64,000 bases of DNA, from assembly GCF_950295315.1 (NCBI RefSeq), contig NC_080162.1:67927760-67991759 (forward strand). Reading direction: 5' to 3'. Position numbers and translations under genes: made by a program. The stretch comes from Erinaceus europaeus. Taxonomy: Eukaryota > Chordata > Mammalia > Eulipotyphla > Erinaceidae. The notes below the pieces were generated by a model. It had not been told where the DNA came from, searched no databases, and was given only the letters and a program-made list of their open reading frames with translations. How positions within the stretch are numbered: position 1 is the first letter of the stretch; every line of letters starts with the position of its first letter. Shown here piece after piece: positions 11,190 to 22,534 of the stretch.

Positions 11190-11464
11190 GCCACTAGGGC
11201 TATAGCTGGGACTCGGGGCTGGTACTACAAATCCACAGATCCCTGTGACTGTTTTTTTTTTCCCCCATTTTTTTCTATTTTATTTGACAGGACAGAGAGG
11301 AATTGAGAGGGAAGGGGGGACAGTGAGGGAGAAAGAAAGACAGACACCTGCAGACCTGCTTCACCATTAGTGAAGCATCCCTCCTGCAGGTGGGGAGCAG
11401 GAGCTCAAACCCAGCTTGCATGGTAATATGTGAACTTAACTGGGTATGCCAATGCCCAGCCCCC
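11190..11464 (-). mobile_element. tRNA-derived SINE, older copy
   Basis: Tail block CTAGGGCTATAGCTGGGACT, GACAGGACAGAGAGGAATTG, CACCTGCAGACCTGCTTCAC, then a diverged head ending CCCAGCCCCC. Confidence 0.85.
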
Positions 11465-12494
11465 TAGAAATTAGATACTTTCCGTATCAGATTGGAACAA
11501 AGGAAAAGATATCTACTTTCACCACTGCTATTCAACCTACCAAAGCTTCCAGCCAATGCAGTGAGACAAGAAATAAAAAGGAAATAAAAGCCATACTGTA
11601 AAGGAATAAATAAAACCACTCTATTTACAATGATATTAATAGTCTATACAGAAATATTCAAATAACCTACAAAGTCATTTTTAGAACTACCAGGTAATTT
11701 CAACAAGGTCACTTTACATGACTAATATCCAAAATATCAATTAGATTTCTGAGCACTACCAATTCACATCAAAACTTAAATTTTAAATAGTGTTACTGAA
11801 AATCACTTGAAAGGAAAATGAGATGCTCAGTTGAGAATCTAAGAAAATAATTTAGGACTCATGCTGAAAACTACAAGATGCTGAAGGAAGTGACGAAAGG
11901 AAATAAGAAACAGATGAAAAGACAGTGTTCAAGAATTGAAAGACTCCACAGATTTAAAATGCCAGGTACCCCAGAACTATTACAATGCCATCAAAATCCA
12001 GTATGTTTGCCTGTAAATATGTAAAAATTTTATTCTAAAACTTACATGGAAAAGCAAAGAAACTAGATTAGCTAAAAACTACTATGTGTATGGGCACATA
12101 TGAGCATGTGCGTATGCATTTTTAAAGTTCTCCATGCGCCAGTCCAGGTTTTTTTTTTTTTTTTTTGCCCACTAAACAGAATTCCTGTCATATCCTCAGT
12201 TGCCCACAGAGAGCTACAAGAACTCAGGTAGGACATTAGCTCACATGTCCATAAAACAAACACAAAATTACTTCTACTTAGTAATGGCACAGTGAAGAAA
12301 GACCAGTGGAGGTAACTGATAGTATTGGAGATTTTCCTGCTGTGACATTTTTAGTAGTTTTCGGAGGAATTCAAGATAAGAGAGACAGTAGGATTAAATA
12401 GGCTGCCTGACAGTTAACATTATTGAAATCAGCTTAGTCGAAACAAAGGTGAGAACTAGGAAGAAAAGGGGAAATGGCCTCTTTTCCTTTTCCT
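11465..12494. other. intergenic sequence
   Basis: AT-rich sequence; a T-run lies at 12149-12166. The stretch 11470-12070 has the look of a decayed repeat (possibly L1) but shows no diagnostic motif. No exon was seen. Confidence 0.5.
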
Positions 12495-12845
12495 TAGTGA
12501 GTCAGGCTCAGCAGGTAGCATGTAGGCCTTACCATACAAGGGGCAAGAGGTTCCATCCCCAGGACCACACAAGAGCACCAAGGATAGCACTAGAGGAACA
12601 CCATGGTCATTGAAGTGTTTCTATCTCCCCACTCCTGCAGTCACCTTCTCTCTCCCTTATTCTCTTTCTCTCAAATATATAATTAAAAGTGGGCCAGGGT
12701 ATCACAAAATAGCTCACCTGATAATGTACCTGCTTTGTCATGCTTGGCCCAGTGTTGAGGTTGGCCCCCAGCCCACTGAAGGGAGCTTCAGTACTGTTTC
12801 CCTCTCTGTCTCTAATATTCTCTTTCTGAAAAAAAAAAAGAAAAG
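12495..12845 (+). mobile_element. two adjacent tRNA-derived SINEs, degenerate
   Basis: First copy about 12495-12688 (A-box-like AGCAGGTAGCATGTAGG, B-box-like GAGGTTCCATCCCC). Second about 12689-12845 (AATAGCTCACCTGATAATG, CTTCAGTACTGTTTCCC, ending CTGAAAAAAA). Confidence 0.65.
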
Positions 12846-12984
12846 AAAAATCAGTCTGGATTGGTGAAGCCCTGACAATGATAAGAACCAAAACAACAAA
12901 CAAACAAAAAACTGGCCAGAAATGGGCTCCACATCACACATGCACAAGGTTCTGAGTTTCTCCCTCCAACACCGCATTTAAATA

Positions 12985-13182
12985 AAAGTGGTGGGAGATG
13001 ACTCACCTGGTGTAGTGCATTTGACCAGGCTGGAAATCCATGGCTGAAGCCCCCTGTCTACCACGTGGGAACACCTGCACAAGGAAGTTTCTCCAGCAGA
13101 GGAGTAGTGCTGTGGTGTCTCTATACTTGTCTCTTTCTCTCTCTCTCTCTCTCTGTCTCTTGCTCTCTATTAAAAAAAAAGG
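12985..13182 (+). mobile_element. tRNA-derived SINE (CAGTGCTGTGGTGTCT type)
   Basis: GAGATGACTCACCTGGTGTA, then GTAGTGCTGTGGTGTCTC, a (CT)n tract at 13131-13155 and an A-run. Confidence 0.7.
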
Positions 13183-14430
13183 CTACAAGGTGCTGAGGAA
13201 TCATGCAGGCAGGAAACCCCAGAGAAAATCTGATGGTCAAGAAAAGAAGGAGAATTGGTGAATCTTCTGTTTCAGAAGGAGTAAAAGTATATTCCACTCA
13301 GTAAATGTTTTAAGTTCCTAAAAAGTAAATAACTGGTTCAACCTTTTAAATTCCATATGAAATTATCAATGAGTCATGAGAAAAACGTCAAAATTAAAAG
13401 CAAATGAATCATTGTTTCTGGCTGCAGAGCCTAAGCACTTAGCTCTGTGCTTATACTCTGCTGAAGGTCAACTGGCTGCAAGCTCCCTCCAACCCCACCC
13501 CAACCCTCCCCACCCTCCACTTCCCCAGAAGCATCTCTGGGATGGGGGAGGGGGAGGGGCAAGGATAGCAGGAGAGCACAGGCATTTTCCAACAAGGGAG
13601 TCTGTGGAGAGACTCCACTCCGGAAATTCAGTCCCATCATCATGGAAAAAGAAAATCTTAGTAAGATTTTGTTCTTTGTCCAAGTTGGCATCTCAGAAGA
13701 GGCCTTCAGCACAGTTTCACATTTTCAGTTGGGTTCAACAGTCTGTTTTGAGAAGACACAGGACAAAACTCTTTCCCTTTGTGTCAAGTAAGGTAGACTT
13801 GTGCCACTCCTCTTTCTCTCACACAAGTCTTTATATCCACAAAAGGCTTTGATACGCAGAGGAAAAGAGGGACAGACAGACAACTGTAAATAAAATAGAA
13901 ATACAGAATAATTCTGATTTTATTTTGGGCTCGTGATAAAAGACAACACCAAAGCTACCGATTTCTATTCCCACCAGAGAAGAAACAAAATTTAACTTAC
14001 CTTGACCCTGGCCAGCCTAGCTGTTCTAATACAGTTGTTTGAATACAATGGCCTCTCAGAAAAAAAGCTATCTACCCAGTATGGTAGAGACAGGTTTCTT
14101 TTGGTAGCTGTTGGGAGTTCAAGGTTTTTAGCTCTCATTTTTCTTTCAGCCAAAACCGGTTATTCCTTTTTTTTTTAATTAACATACAGTTCAACAAAAA
14201 GAGAGTCATCAAAGGGAATTTCTCAGCCCTACCCTACAAAGATGTAATGCTCTACCTGACCAAGAAAGGGCCAAGCATGTTCTGATAGGATTTAAAGATC
14301 ACTCTTCTGCTTATCAAAGTTGCAGTCTCTCTCTCTACATACATACATATATATATATATATGCATATTTATGTACTGCTCTCTCTATATAAGTGTACAT
14401 ATGTATATGTATATATAAAAACCATAAATA
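13183..14430. other. intergenic sequence
   Basis: Unique-looking sequence with a C/A-rich then G-rich block at 13487-13562. (TA)n lies at 14340-14420. No coding evidence was found; the open frames near 13400-13850 show no protein family features. Confidence 0.5.
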
Positions 14431-14717
14431 TTATTTGTATGTAGTGCTAGGGAATGACCTCAGGGTCCCAGGCATACATGATACCACTGAGCAGTTTCCA
14501 AAACCTAACTTCTTCATTCCTTATTCAGAGAGAATGAGAAAGGGAGAAAGAGAGAGATAGAAAGAAAGGAGAGACACTATAGCACCATTCCACTATCCAT
14601 GGAACTCCTCCCCCCATCATCTATGGTCTTCCATGTGGTACCAGGGCTCAAACTCCGAGCCTAATTTGTGGGAAGGAATGGTATGTGCTCTATTGACTGA
14701 GCTATCATCCATTCCCT
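14431..14717 (-). mobile_element. tRNA-derived SINE, diverged type
   Basis: GA-rich middle (14525-14575) and, at the right end, inverted tRNA-like boxes: GGGCTCAAACTCCGAGCC (B) and TTGACTGAGCTATCATCC (A). Confidence 0.65.
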
Positions 14718-16797
14718 CTCCATTTTATTTATTGTCACAAACAACCCCTATTATCTCCTTAAATTCTCCCAATCTTCTTTAATTCAGTCAAGCTGTCTTC
14801 AGAAAGTAAACACACACTGAATTATATGAGGCTAGAAAATACTGGAATTTATTCCTCCACCTGTTTTCCTACTGCTATTTAGCTCACTTACCGTCATGAG
14901 GTTTGTAGTCCAATTCATCTCATGACCTTGGTGTTTAAGCATCATTACTGTAATTCATTCACAGTATTGACAAGACTTAAGGGCTAGTGAAAACTGAGAG
15001 TTTACTGGCTAAGTCAAGAGATTGAGTCATTTTTAAGCCAGCACTAAGGTTGCTTTAGAGCATATTTTGTTAAGTTTATATCTACAGGCCAAAGAGGGAT
15101 CAGAAGATCTGAATTTCCAAGACAGCCTAAGATGAACAAACTTTGGGGCTCCCTGTTTGATCCCCATGCCAGAAAATCTTTTCTGCAGATGAATCAGTAA
15201 AGTTGGAAAAGTTTACCAGAGATATGACTGAATTCCCTGTGAAGGACAACAAAAGAGGCAGCACCTCAGAGAATGAACAAGGATAAGGGCAGACCTGGAG
15301 TGAGAAAGCACGTCAGCTACAAATTGCGTACACATGCAAGACAAACTTGTGAACACACGTCCAACTTGGCAAATGTATAAAGATCATGTATTTATAACAT
15401 GCTCCTGAGACATCTTACTGAAATGAGCAATTTAAATGACTTTGATTTAAAATTAGACATTTAAGAATTGTCTAAGAACATTTCCAATGCTATCCAACAC
15501 AAAAGCAAATGCAGCCTCCTGGAGAAAGTATTCTCCTTTAACTAAAGGCTTGTACTTCAGAAAGGTGCCTCAAAAAAAAAAAAAAAAAAAAAAAAGCAAT
15601 CTTTCCCCTACCTCTTTGCCTTGCAATAATCAAAGCAGCTGAGAGTTCTCAGCTTTATTAGTGATTTAAAACACACCCTTGGAAAGTAAACTAAGCCCCT
15701 CCCCCTCCTTTTTTTTTTTTCAATCCAGGTGGGAAGTGTGTTCCAGAAAATGGGAACAACACTTAAGTAAGTCCTCAAATAGTTTGGCTTCAAAAAACGC
15801 TCCCACTGGTCACCTACTCCACGAAAGGCAAGGGGAATTTGGTAAGAAAACTAAACCCTCTTAAGTACAGGCAAAGATAAAACTCTCAGTCACCAAGATT
15901 CCAACATCTTTAAAAATGCCTTTTCAATCTTTAACTTTTGTCTGCTTGGTTGTCTAGCAACCAAGTACTGAAAAGAAACTCCACCCAAAACAAAGTGAAA
16001 CAATATAGACACAAACTTCCTAAGTGTGGTATGCTTGTGCTAAGATTCTCAGTCTAAAAAGAAACTTGCTTTCAGACAATTAAAACAGAAAAAGTCCCTA
16101 TTGTAGATGGCAGGAAAGGAAGTCCGCAGTGAGTAAAAAGCAACTCAAAAATGCGTAATGCAGGGATGAGGGTATAGTTTCCACACACAGGGCTAAAGCA
16201 AGGTTTACACTCTTAAGCAATAAAAACAAACCATTAAGCTAGGCCCAGCACTGTCAGGAAGTATAAAACAGTTCTTGAAACTTTGCAGTTACTATACAAA
16301 AGCTTTTCATAAACTCTGTTTCCTGATCTTCATTAAACGTTCACATCAAGTTGCCATGGGGCAATTAGCTTGCCTCCTGAAATCAATAAAAAATCAACAA
16401 TTTGGAAATAGTTGTACAGTAAAATAGTTCAATAATTATTCTCTCATAGTGTTGTGGCCAAGTGGTTCCAGTGTAAATGCAGTCCAGATGAGATCCTGTT
16501 CCTTAGAGGGAAGCTTTAAGCAAATCGGTGGTTTGCAGAAAGATCTCATCAGAATAAGCTGCAGCAATGCGGCACTCCTGGCACTGAGCCTGAGGTACAG
16601 GGCAAACACAGGGTTGAAGTGGCCTTAAAGTCAATGTCTGGCGTAGTGTTTAAGCACCTCAGAGGGATGCAATTCCAAACTTAGAGACCCAAATGAAATG
16701 ATAAACCCAACAAATAAAAAATTAAGTGCCCACTACTCAGTATTTGAACTTCAGAAAAACAACAAATCAGATACACATCTCCAAAAGGGAAAAATGC

Positions 16798-16841
<44 letters not shown>

Positions 16842-17125
16842 GTGCATTTATGCAAGTATGTGCAAATATAGTTACATATATGTGATGTGTAGATATGCAT
16901 ATGTAATAGGAGTGTTTGAGACTAGAAATTCATTCTAACATTTCTTTAACATATATTCAAATCTTTGTTGCTTGTGAGAAATTATCAGGTAGTTCCCCAT
17001 GAAAGTAAAAAAAGATGAGACTGTCCTGATAGAACAGTCTATAAGAGAGAGAGAGAGAGGAGTAGGAGGAGGAGGAGAAAGAGAGATATAAGGAAAGACT
17101 GACTCTACAAACCAAACACACCCAT
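14718..17125. other. intergenic, repeat-poor block
   Basis: Mostly unique-looking sequence. Simple tracts are an A-run at 15571-15596, a T-run at 15709-15720, (TA)n at 16797-16842 and (GA)n at 17045-17090. The part at about 16150-16620 has balanced composition and no recognised repeat. No exon signals were seen. Confidence 0.5.
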
Positions 17126-17612
17126 CCAAAAAGATTTGTGTATACTATGTTCATAGCAGCACAATTTGTAATAGCCAAACCCTAGAAACATCCCAGATGT
17201 CCAACAACAGATGAGTGGCTGAGTAAGCTGTGGTATATATACACAATGGAATACTACTCAGGTATTAAAAATGGTGAAATCACCTTCTTTACCTCCTCTT
17301 GGATGGAGCTTGAAGGAATCACGTTAAGTGAGATAAGTCAGAAAGAGAAGGATGAATATGGGATGATTTCACTTGGAGACAGAAGTTGAAAACTGAGAAC
17401 AGAAGGGAAAACACTAAGAACTTGTACTGGGTTTGGTGTTTTGCACCAAAGTAAAAGACTCTGGGGTTGGAGGAGGGCTCATATCCTGGAACATAATGGT
17501 GGAGGAGGACCTAATGGGGGCTGAATTGTTATGTAGGAAACTGAGAAATGTTGCACATGTATGAACTACTGTATTTTACTGTTGACTGTAAACCATCAAT
17601 CCCCTAATAAAG
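17126..17612 (+). mobile_element. L1 3' end, 5'-truncated
   Basis: Sense L1: TGTGTATACTATGTTCATAG, then the ORF2 C-terminal frame with WYIYTMEYYSGIKNG and WMELEGITLSEISQKEKDEY, then a 3' UTR ending CAATCCCCTAATAAAG and an A-rich tail. Confidence 0.9.
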
Positions 17613-17663
17613 AAGGGTGGGAGAGGAGAAAAAAAAGAAAAAAAAACGAAATGAAAAGGAAGA

Positions 17664-17944
17664 GGGGCCAGATGGTAGCAGTGCGCCTTGTTGAGCTGAG
17701 CGCACACTTTAATATGTGCAGAGGCCTGGGTTCAAGGCCCAACCCTCACCCTAGCTCCCACCTGTAGAGGGGACATTCCTTGAGTGATAAAGCAAAACTG
17801 CAGAAGTTTCTTTCTCTCTCCATCCTCCTCCTGTTTCTCTCTGTCCTATCAAATATAATAGAAAAATAGACGAGAATGAAAGAAATGCTGCCTGGTGGAT
17901 TCAGTGGTAGCATCAAGCCCCAGCAGGCAACCCTAGTGGCAATT
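17664..17944 (+). mobile_element. tRNA-derived SINE, diverged
   Basis: GGGGCCAGATGGTAGCAGTG head, B-box-like GGGTTCAAGGCCC, CCCACCTGTAGAGGGGAC, CT-rich middle, then GCAACCCTAGTGGCAATT. Confidence 0.8.
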
Positions 17945-17960
17945 GGGGGGGGGGGGGGGT
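17945..17960 (+). repeat. G16 homopolymer
   Basis: Sixteen uninterrupted G at the 3' end of a SINE, where an A-run is usual. It could reflect local mutation or a sequence-quality issue. Confidence 0.8.
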
Positions 17961-20847
17961 TCCTAACACAAAGCAATGACAAAATGTTGTTTCTTTGCTG
18001 ACCCATTTTGAGAATGGAAATCATTTTCTTTTGTTTTCCTACCCCAAGTCCATTCACTTAAGTACCTTATTTGAAGCCATTCTCAGCATCATAAATTCCA
18101 TTATCAATTGAATTAAACCTCAAGGACCAACTTGGGAAGCTTTATATCACCCTCTAGGCTCAATAGTGGTGTACAGTGAACTGTCTTAGAACATAAAAAA
18201 AAAAAAAATCAAGCATCACTTTTAGTATAAACAAACGCTTCAAATGTATGACATCTATTTGCTACCTTCAAAGAGAAAACTTTTAACTCAGGCACTTGGC
18301 ACTAAGATCATACGGGATCAACTCAGTGGACTGACTTAAGTGTTAAACTTCTTAAAAGTACGTTAAGGGCTTGCACCTGCTCCCCCATCCACATAGATGT
18401 ACTGACATGCATTTGACTAAACTGACTATTACATGCCCAAGCAAGCAAGCAGAGCAGATTTTACAAGATAAGCAACCAAGTGTTTTCATGTCTGAGGGTG
18501 GCTAGAACACAAAATTGCCAGTCATCTTGTGGGGAGAAAGAATGCTTTTGAAAAAAAACAAAAAGATGTAGGGCATCATTTCAAATTAGATGAAATGTAT
18601 TCAAATACTATCTAATATGTAGGTTTGTGTATGAGGTTGAAGTTCTACTTTGGGGGGGGTGTTCTAAACGTGGTCCAACTACTGATGATTAAGAATACAA
18701 CTATTAAGAGTCTTGCTCCTCCAAGTACAGTTGTTGGGCCAGCAGAAATGGCATCACCTGGGAGTGTGTTAGGAATTAGGAGTCTCAGGCCCCACCCCAA
18801 ACTCACTGAAATGGAACATCATGCAATTAGAGTGATCCCAAAAGGTCTGTATGCACACAAAAGTTTCATCCTTTGTGAGGCATTCCTGGTGATTCCTATG
18901 CATATTAAAATTGGTAGTTTCTTTTGAATGTTGTCCCCTCCACCACCCCCCACCCTCAGGTAATCCACTAAAGTTTGCAGGACAAGGAGACAGAGACAGA
19001 GAATACCAGAAGTCTGTCCATTATGTCAGCAGGGTGGAAAAGAAGAAGAAATTTACCCGAGTGAAGGAGAGTTACATTTTATCCCTTACCTCACCCTACT
19101 TGACCCTTCAAAAAAAGAAAGACAGGACCTGAGTCAGAGCATTCCTTCTTCTTTTGATTGCCTATACATGTGACACTTATTCTACATTTAATTATTCTTT
19201 CCTAAAGGCTATGTTCTTCTTGCCATTATGTTAGATTGGGGCACTGTGGCACATAAATATCCAGTGAATCAATATCTTAATATTCAAATGTCAGTAGACT
19301 AGAAATATATTTTAAGTGTTCTGAATTAGACAAATTATTTTTCTACCTCTAATAAGAAACTGAGGAGAAAATGTGAGACACTTAAAATCAGCGATTATGT
19401 ATCCTACCACATCCATCAAATGTGCAGATCGTATCTCTCTACTCTGGGCCTTGTGAGGTATAATTTAAGGAAGCAATTAGAGTAAAAATTATGAAAAGAT
19501 GGAAGTACAGATAAATTTGTAAACCACTCATACTACCTCTCCCCAATTCTGAAGGCAAAAAAGAACAGAGCAACACAGACTTGCCATAAAGGTTCAAACT
19601 AAGCTAGGGAGGTCCATGATGAAGCCCAGATGAGCACAACCCAATCACTTTGAAAGGAAACCCTTCAAAATAAGAAACTGCTACTTTAAAATAGCCAACT
19701 TGGCAAGGATTTGAGAAGTTCTTATAGAAAAGTAATTGAAGATTCAAGAAATTTCATGTCATAAAAGTCTGATTCTCAGAATGAAGATTGGGAGCCAAAA
19801 TATTTGTCAGAACATAAAATGTATGTAAGAATATTGCTTCTCAAATGAGCCGCCATGGGTCAAAATTTCCAACTATTACAAAATCTCTGACACCAAACTG
19901 AAACAGAAAAATGTAATACATTTTACAATCTTCATGTGTATTACACATATTTGTGTATGTATATACACGTCTGTGTGGATATTTACATGTGAAACATGCA
20001 AGAAAACACACCAGTTGCCAGCATTGAAAATAATTCTAAGAAAGTCTGGAACTAGTGGAAAAGAAACCTCAAAAGGATACTGGAGCTACCAAAGGATGAA
20101 ATTTACGTGCTATCCTCCCACACTCTCATCAGAAGTATCTTGAAATGAGAACGTATGGGCTATTATTTTTAAGATGATATGACTGTGCAGTGTCCCCCTC
20201 TTATTTATGGCAAGAGAGAGTGACTGGTTGGAGGGCAGAGACAGAGCTCTTGTTTAAAGTTGGTTCTGTTACTGATTCTCATCTAATTTAAGGTAATAGG
20301 GGCAAGAATAAAATAAGTGTCTGATAGTAAGAGGAGTTAAAGATAACCAGTATTCACTTAAAAATGTGATTCACACACGACAGAAAGGCAAGGGGTAAGC
20401 TCATCCCTCTCTGCAAAATATAACCCCTTTCATGGCCATACGAAGTTAATTCCTGAGAAGAATCTGATTATTAACAATCTATTCCATTACTAGCATACAT
20501 TTTTTTTTCAGTCCATGCCAAAGTGGAGCAAGATTAGACCTAGATCTCATCAATCATGGTAGGATCAAAAGTGTAACTAGAAATTGACCTAAAATACTTA
20601 ATTAGTGGGGAGATGTGGGTTCCCTAACCATATAAACTTACCTAAGGAACCTTTCATTGGGTCCAATTTCAACCAAGAGCACAAATGCCTTGCCACAGTT
20701 CAGTGTTCCTTCTGAGCTGCCTAATTTGACTTCATATTATTTGGGCTTTAATCCAACTGGCAAACGTTAAAGAAGCTGATCGCAAACATTTTCCCTTTCT
20801 AATTTTTGGCACTGCTACCCATATTGCACGGACTATCATCCCTGGAA
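17961..20847. other. intergenic sequence downstream of BMP2
   Basis: Repeat-poor sequence. Short open frames (for example 18625-18927) lack splice context or family features. A short A-run lies at 18195-18209. No gene is supported. Confidence 0.5.
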
Positions 20848-20859
20848 CTTTATCTTTTA

Positions 20860-21141
20860 TATATATATTTTTTTTTTTTCCCTTTTTGTTGCCCTTGTTT
20901 TTCATTGTTGTTGTAGTTATTATTGTTGTTGAAGGCGTCGTTCTTAGATAGGACAGAGAGAAATGGAGAGAGGAGGGGAAGACAGAGATGGGGAGAAAGA
21001 TAGACACCTGCAGACCTGCTTCACTACCTGTGAAGCGACTCCCCTGCAGGTGGGGAGCCGGGGGCTCAAACTGGGATCCTTACATCAGTCTTTGTGCTTT
21101 GCGCCACATGCGCTTACCCCGCTGCACCACCGCCTGACTCC
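20860..21141 (-). mobile_element. long-type SINE about 280 bp downstream of the BMP2 3' end
   Basis: Full antisense copy flanked by a 12-bp duplication CTTTATCTTTTA (20848-20859 and 21142-21153). Confidence 0.93.
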
Positions 21142-21153
21142 CTTTATCTTTTA

Positions 21154-21419
21154 ATTTTATGTTCCCCAGATTTTCTTTAATTTTCTGTTTTGCTTTTTAT
21201 CTTCTGACCCCAAAGATACTCGTATAGTACACTAATTACCAGTAGTGCATTTGGGGAAAATATGAATTACCAAATGACTTCTCTGCAAATTCAACAACTC
21301 TTGTTCCATCTACACCTCCTCTAAATGAGTAACAACAGAAGTAAAAATGCTAACATGAAGTAGTCATCATAAAACACCATACAAATGCAAACTTTTCTCT
21401 TACAGATTGGCCTTTATAA
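21154..21419. other. sequence just past the BMP2 poly(A) site
   Basis: Unique AT-rich sequence. No recognised repeat or gene. Confidence 0.5.
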
Positions 21420-21442
21420 AATGAAATGCCAGAGCACTGATA

Positions 21443-21448
21443 TTTATT
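21443..21448 (-). terminator. distal poly(A) signal AATAAA of BMP2
   Basis: AATAAA in minus orientation, followed about 20-25 bases later by the position equivalent to the end of the human mRNA as I recall it. It is the probable main 3' end. Confidence 0.7.
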
Positions 21449-21725
21449 ATCTGAAATAGGTTTAACATTTTGAGAATTGTGTTTAAACACAACACTGGAA
21501 AGAAAAAGCAAGCTGATCGAACAAAGAATATGAATAGGCAGAACACATTATGGGGACAATTTTGCTGTGAATCAGATGAAGTGAGAAAACTGGGTCTTTC
21601 TATGCATAAAGAACTCCCAAATGAGGTAAAAATTGATTTGCTTATTTCCATGAGGACCACTACATGCCAACTTTAAACATACATCTATATGACCACAATA
21701 TCCATAATGAAAAAAACTCTTATGT

Positions 21726-21731
21726 TTTATT
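21726..21731 (-). terminator. proximal poly(A) signal AATAAA of BMP2
   Basis: AATAAA inside the 3' UTR, in the context TTAAATAAAACATAAG. It matches an AATAAA at the same place in human by memory. Its use would give a transcript about 280 bases shorter that still keeps the AU-rich cluster. Confidence 0.5.
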
Positions 21732-22251
21732 TAATACTTTAGCCAGACTACTCACTTTGAATGGATCACTAATTTAGGAAAGAAGAAAAATAAACCATCA
21801 TCCACTTTCCTGCAGGTTCATATTTTTCCTAATTAATTCTACTGGTTTTGCTTTGTTTCTGCAAATTAAGGAGGGGGGTAAGACTTTTTATATTAGATCA
21901 GCAATGTTTGGTTCTCATCCAAATATTCCATCTAATAAGGACGTAAATTCTTATGGATTGGACAACCACTCTGCAACATTCCTGAGAATTGAATAGTATA
22001 ATAATCTTGAAAGTCAGCAGAGTGGATTATCCACTTATTTTTTCTGGACTTGAACTTGTGACCTTAACAGTAGCACTGCAAAAAAGCAAATGTGCTAAGC
22101 ACTTTGCCAGAGTAACCTTCCATGTAGACTTTTCATCTTAAATACACACAACAGAAAACTACAATTTTTGGAAAATTATGTACAAACCCAATATTTCTTT
22201 TGATTACACATAAATACAAATTAGCTATTTTTCCTAAAAAGTGGTTATAAT

Positions 22252-22274
22252 AGTAAATAAATACAAAATAAATC
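22252..22274 (-). promoter_or_regulatory. AU-rich element cluster in BMP2 3' UTR
   Basis: Two ATTTATTT-type motifs lie within 23 bases of the minus strand (GATTTATTTTG then TATTTATTTACT). Such elements bind HuR, AUF1 or TTP-type proteins and control mRNA decay. Function here is inferred from the motif and the conserved position. Confidence 0.5.
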
Positions 22275-22534
22275 TGACCATTATACTTCATGTGCTGGGG
22301 TTAAGCCCATATAAAATGTACAACTAAATACATTTAAATCTTTAAGGAATAATTTCTCTGATTAAAATATTTGTTTTCCCAACTTCTTTTTGTAGATATA
22401 AATATATTTTCAAAATAGCTGTTTTTTTTTCCTCCATTCCATTCCATAAATAAAGTCTTCATTGGGAAATATTAAAGTGTCAACTTTTTTTCCTAAAATA
22501 TATATGTATATATATATTTTTTTATTTTGCTGTG

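Larger units (their letters stand above)
21420..22534 (-). other. BMP2: BMP2 3' UTR, AU-rich
   Basis: About 1.1 kb from the stop codon to the distal poly(A) signal. It closely follows the human BMP2 3' UTR as I remember it, including the block starting GTTGACACTTTAATATTTCC and the end AATAAATATCA followed by CTCTGGCATTTCATT. The first half is very AU-rich with repeated ATTTA pentamers. Strong conservation fits the known post-transcriptional control of BMP2 through its 3' UTR. The cleavage point is approximate. Confidence 0.85.

Noticed and set aside
10974..11306. 110-codon ORF rich in Cys, Pro, Leu and Phe
   Set aside because: It is a translation of the pentanucleotide array and the adjacent SINE.
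13376..13852. 158-codon plus-strand ORF as a possible new gene
   Set aside because: No homology is recognised, there is no splice or promoter context, opposing frames are of similar length, and a C/G-rich low-complexity patch accounts for much of the openness.
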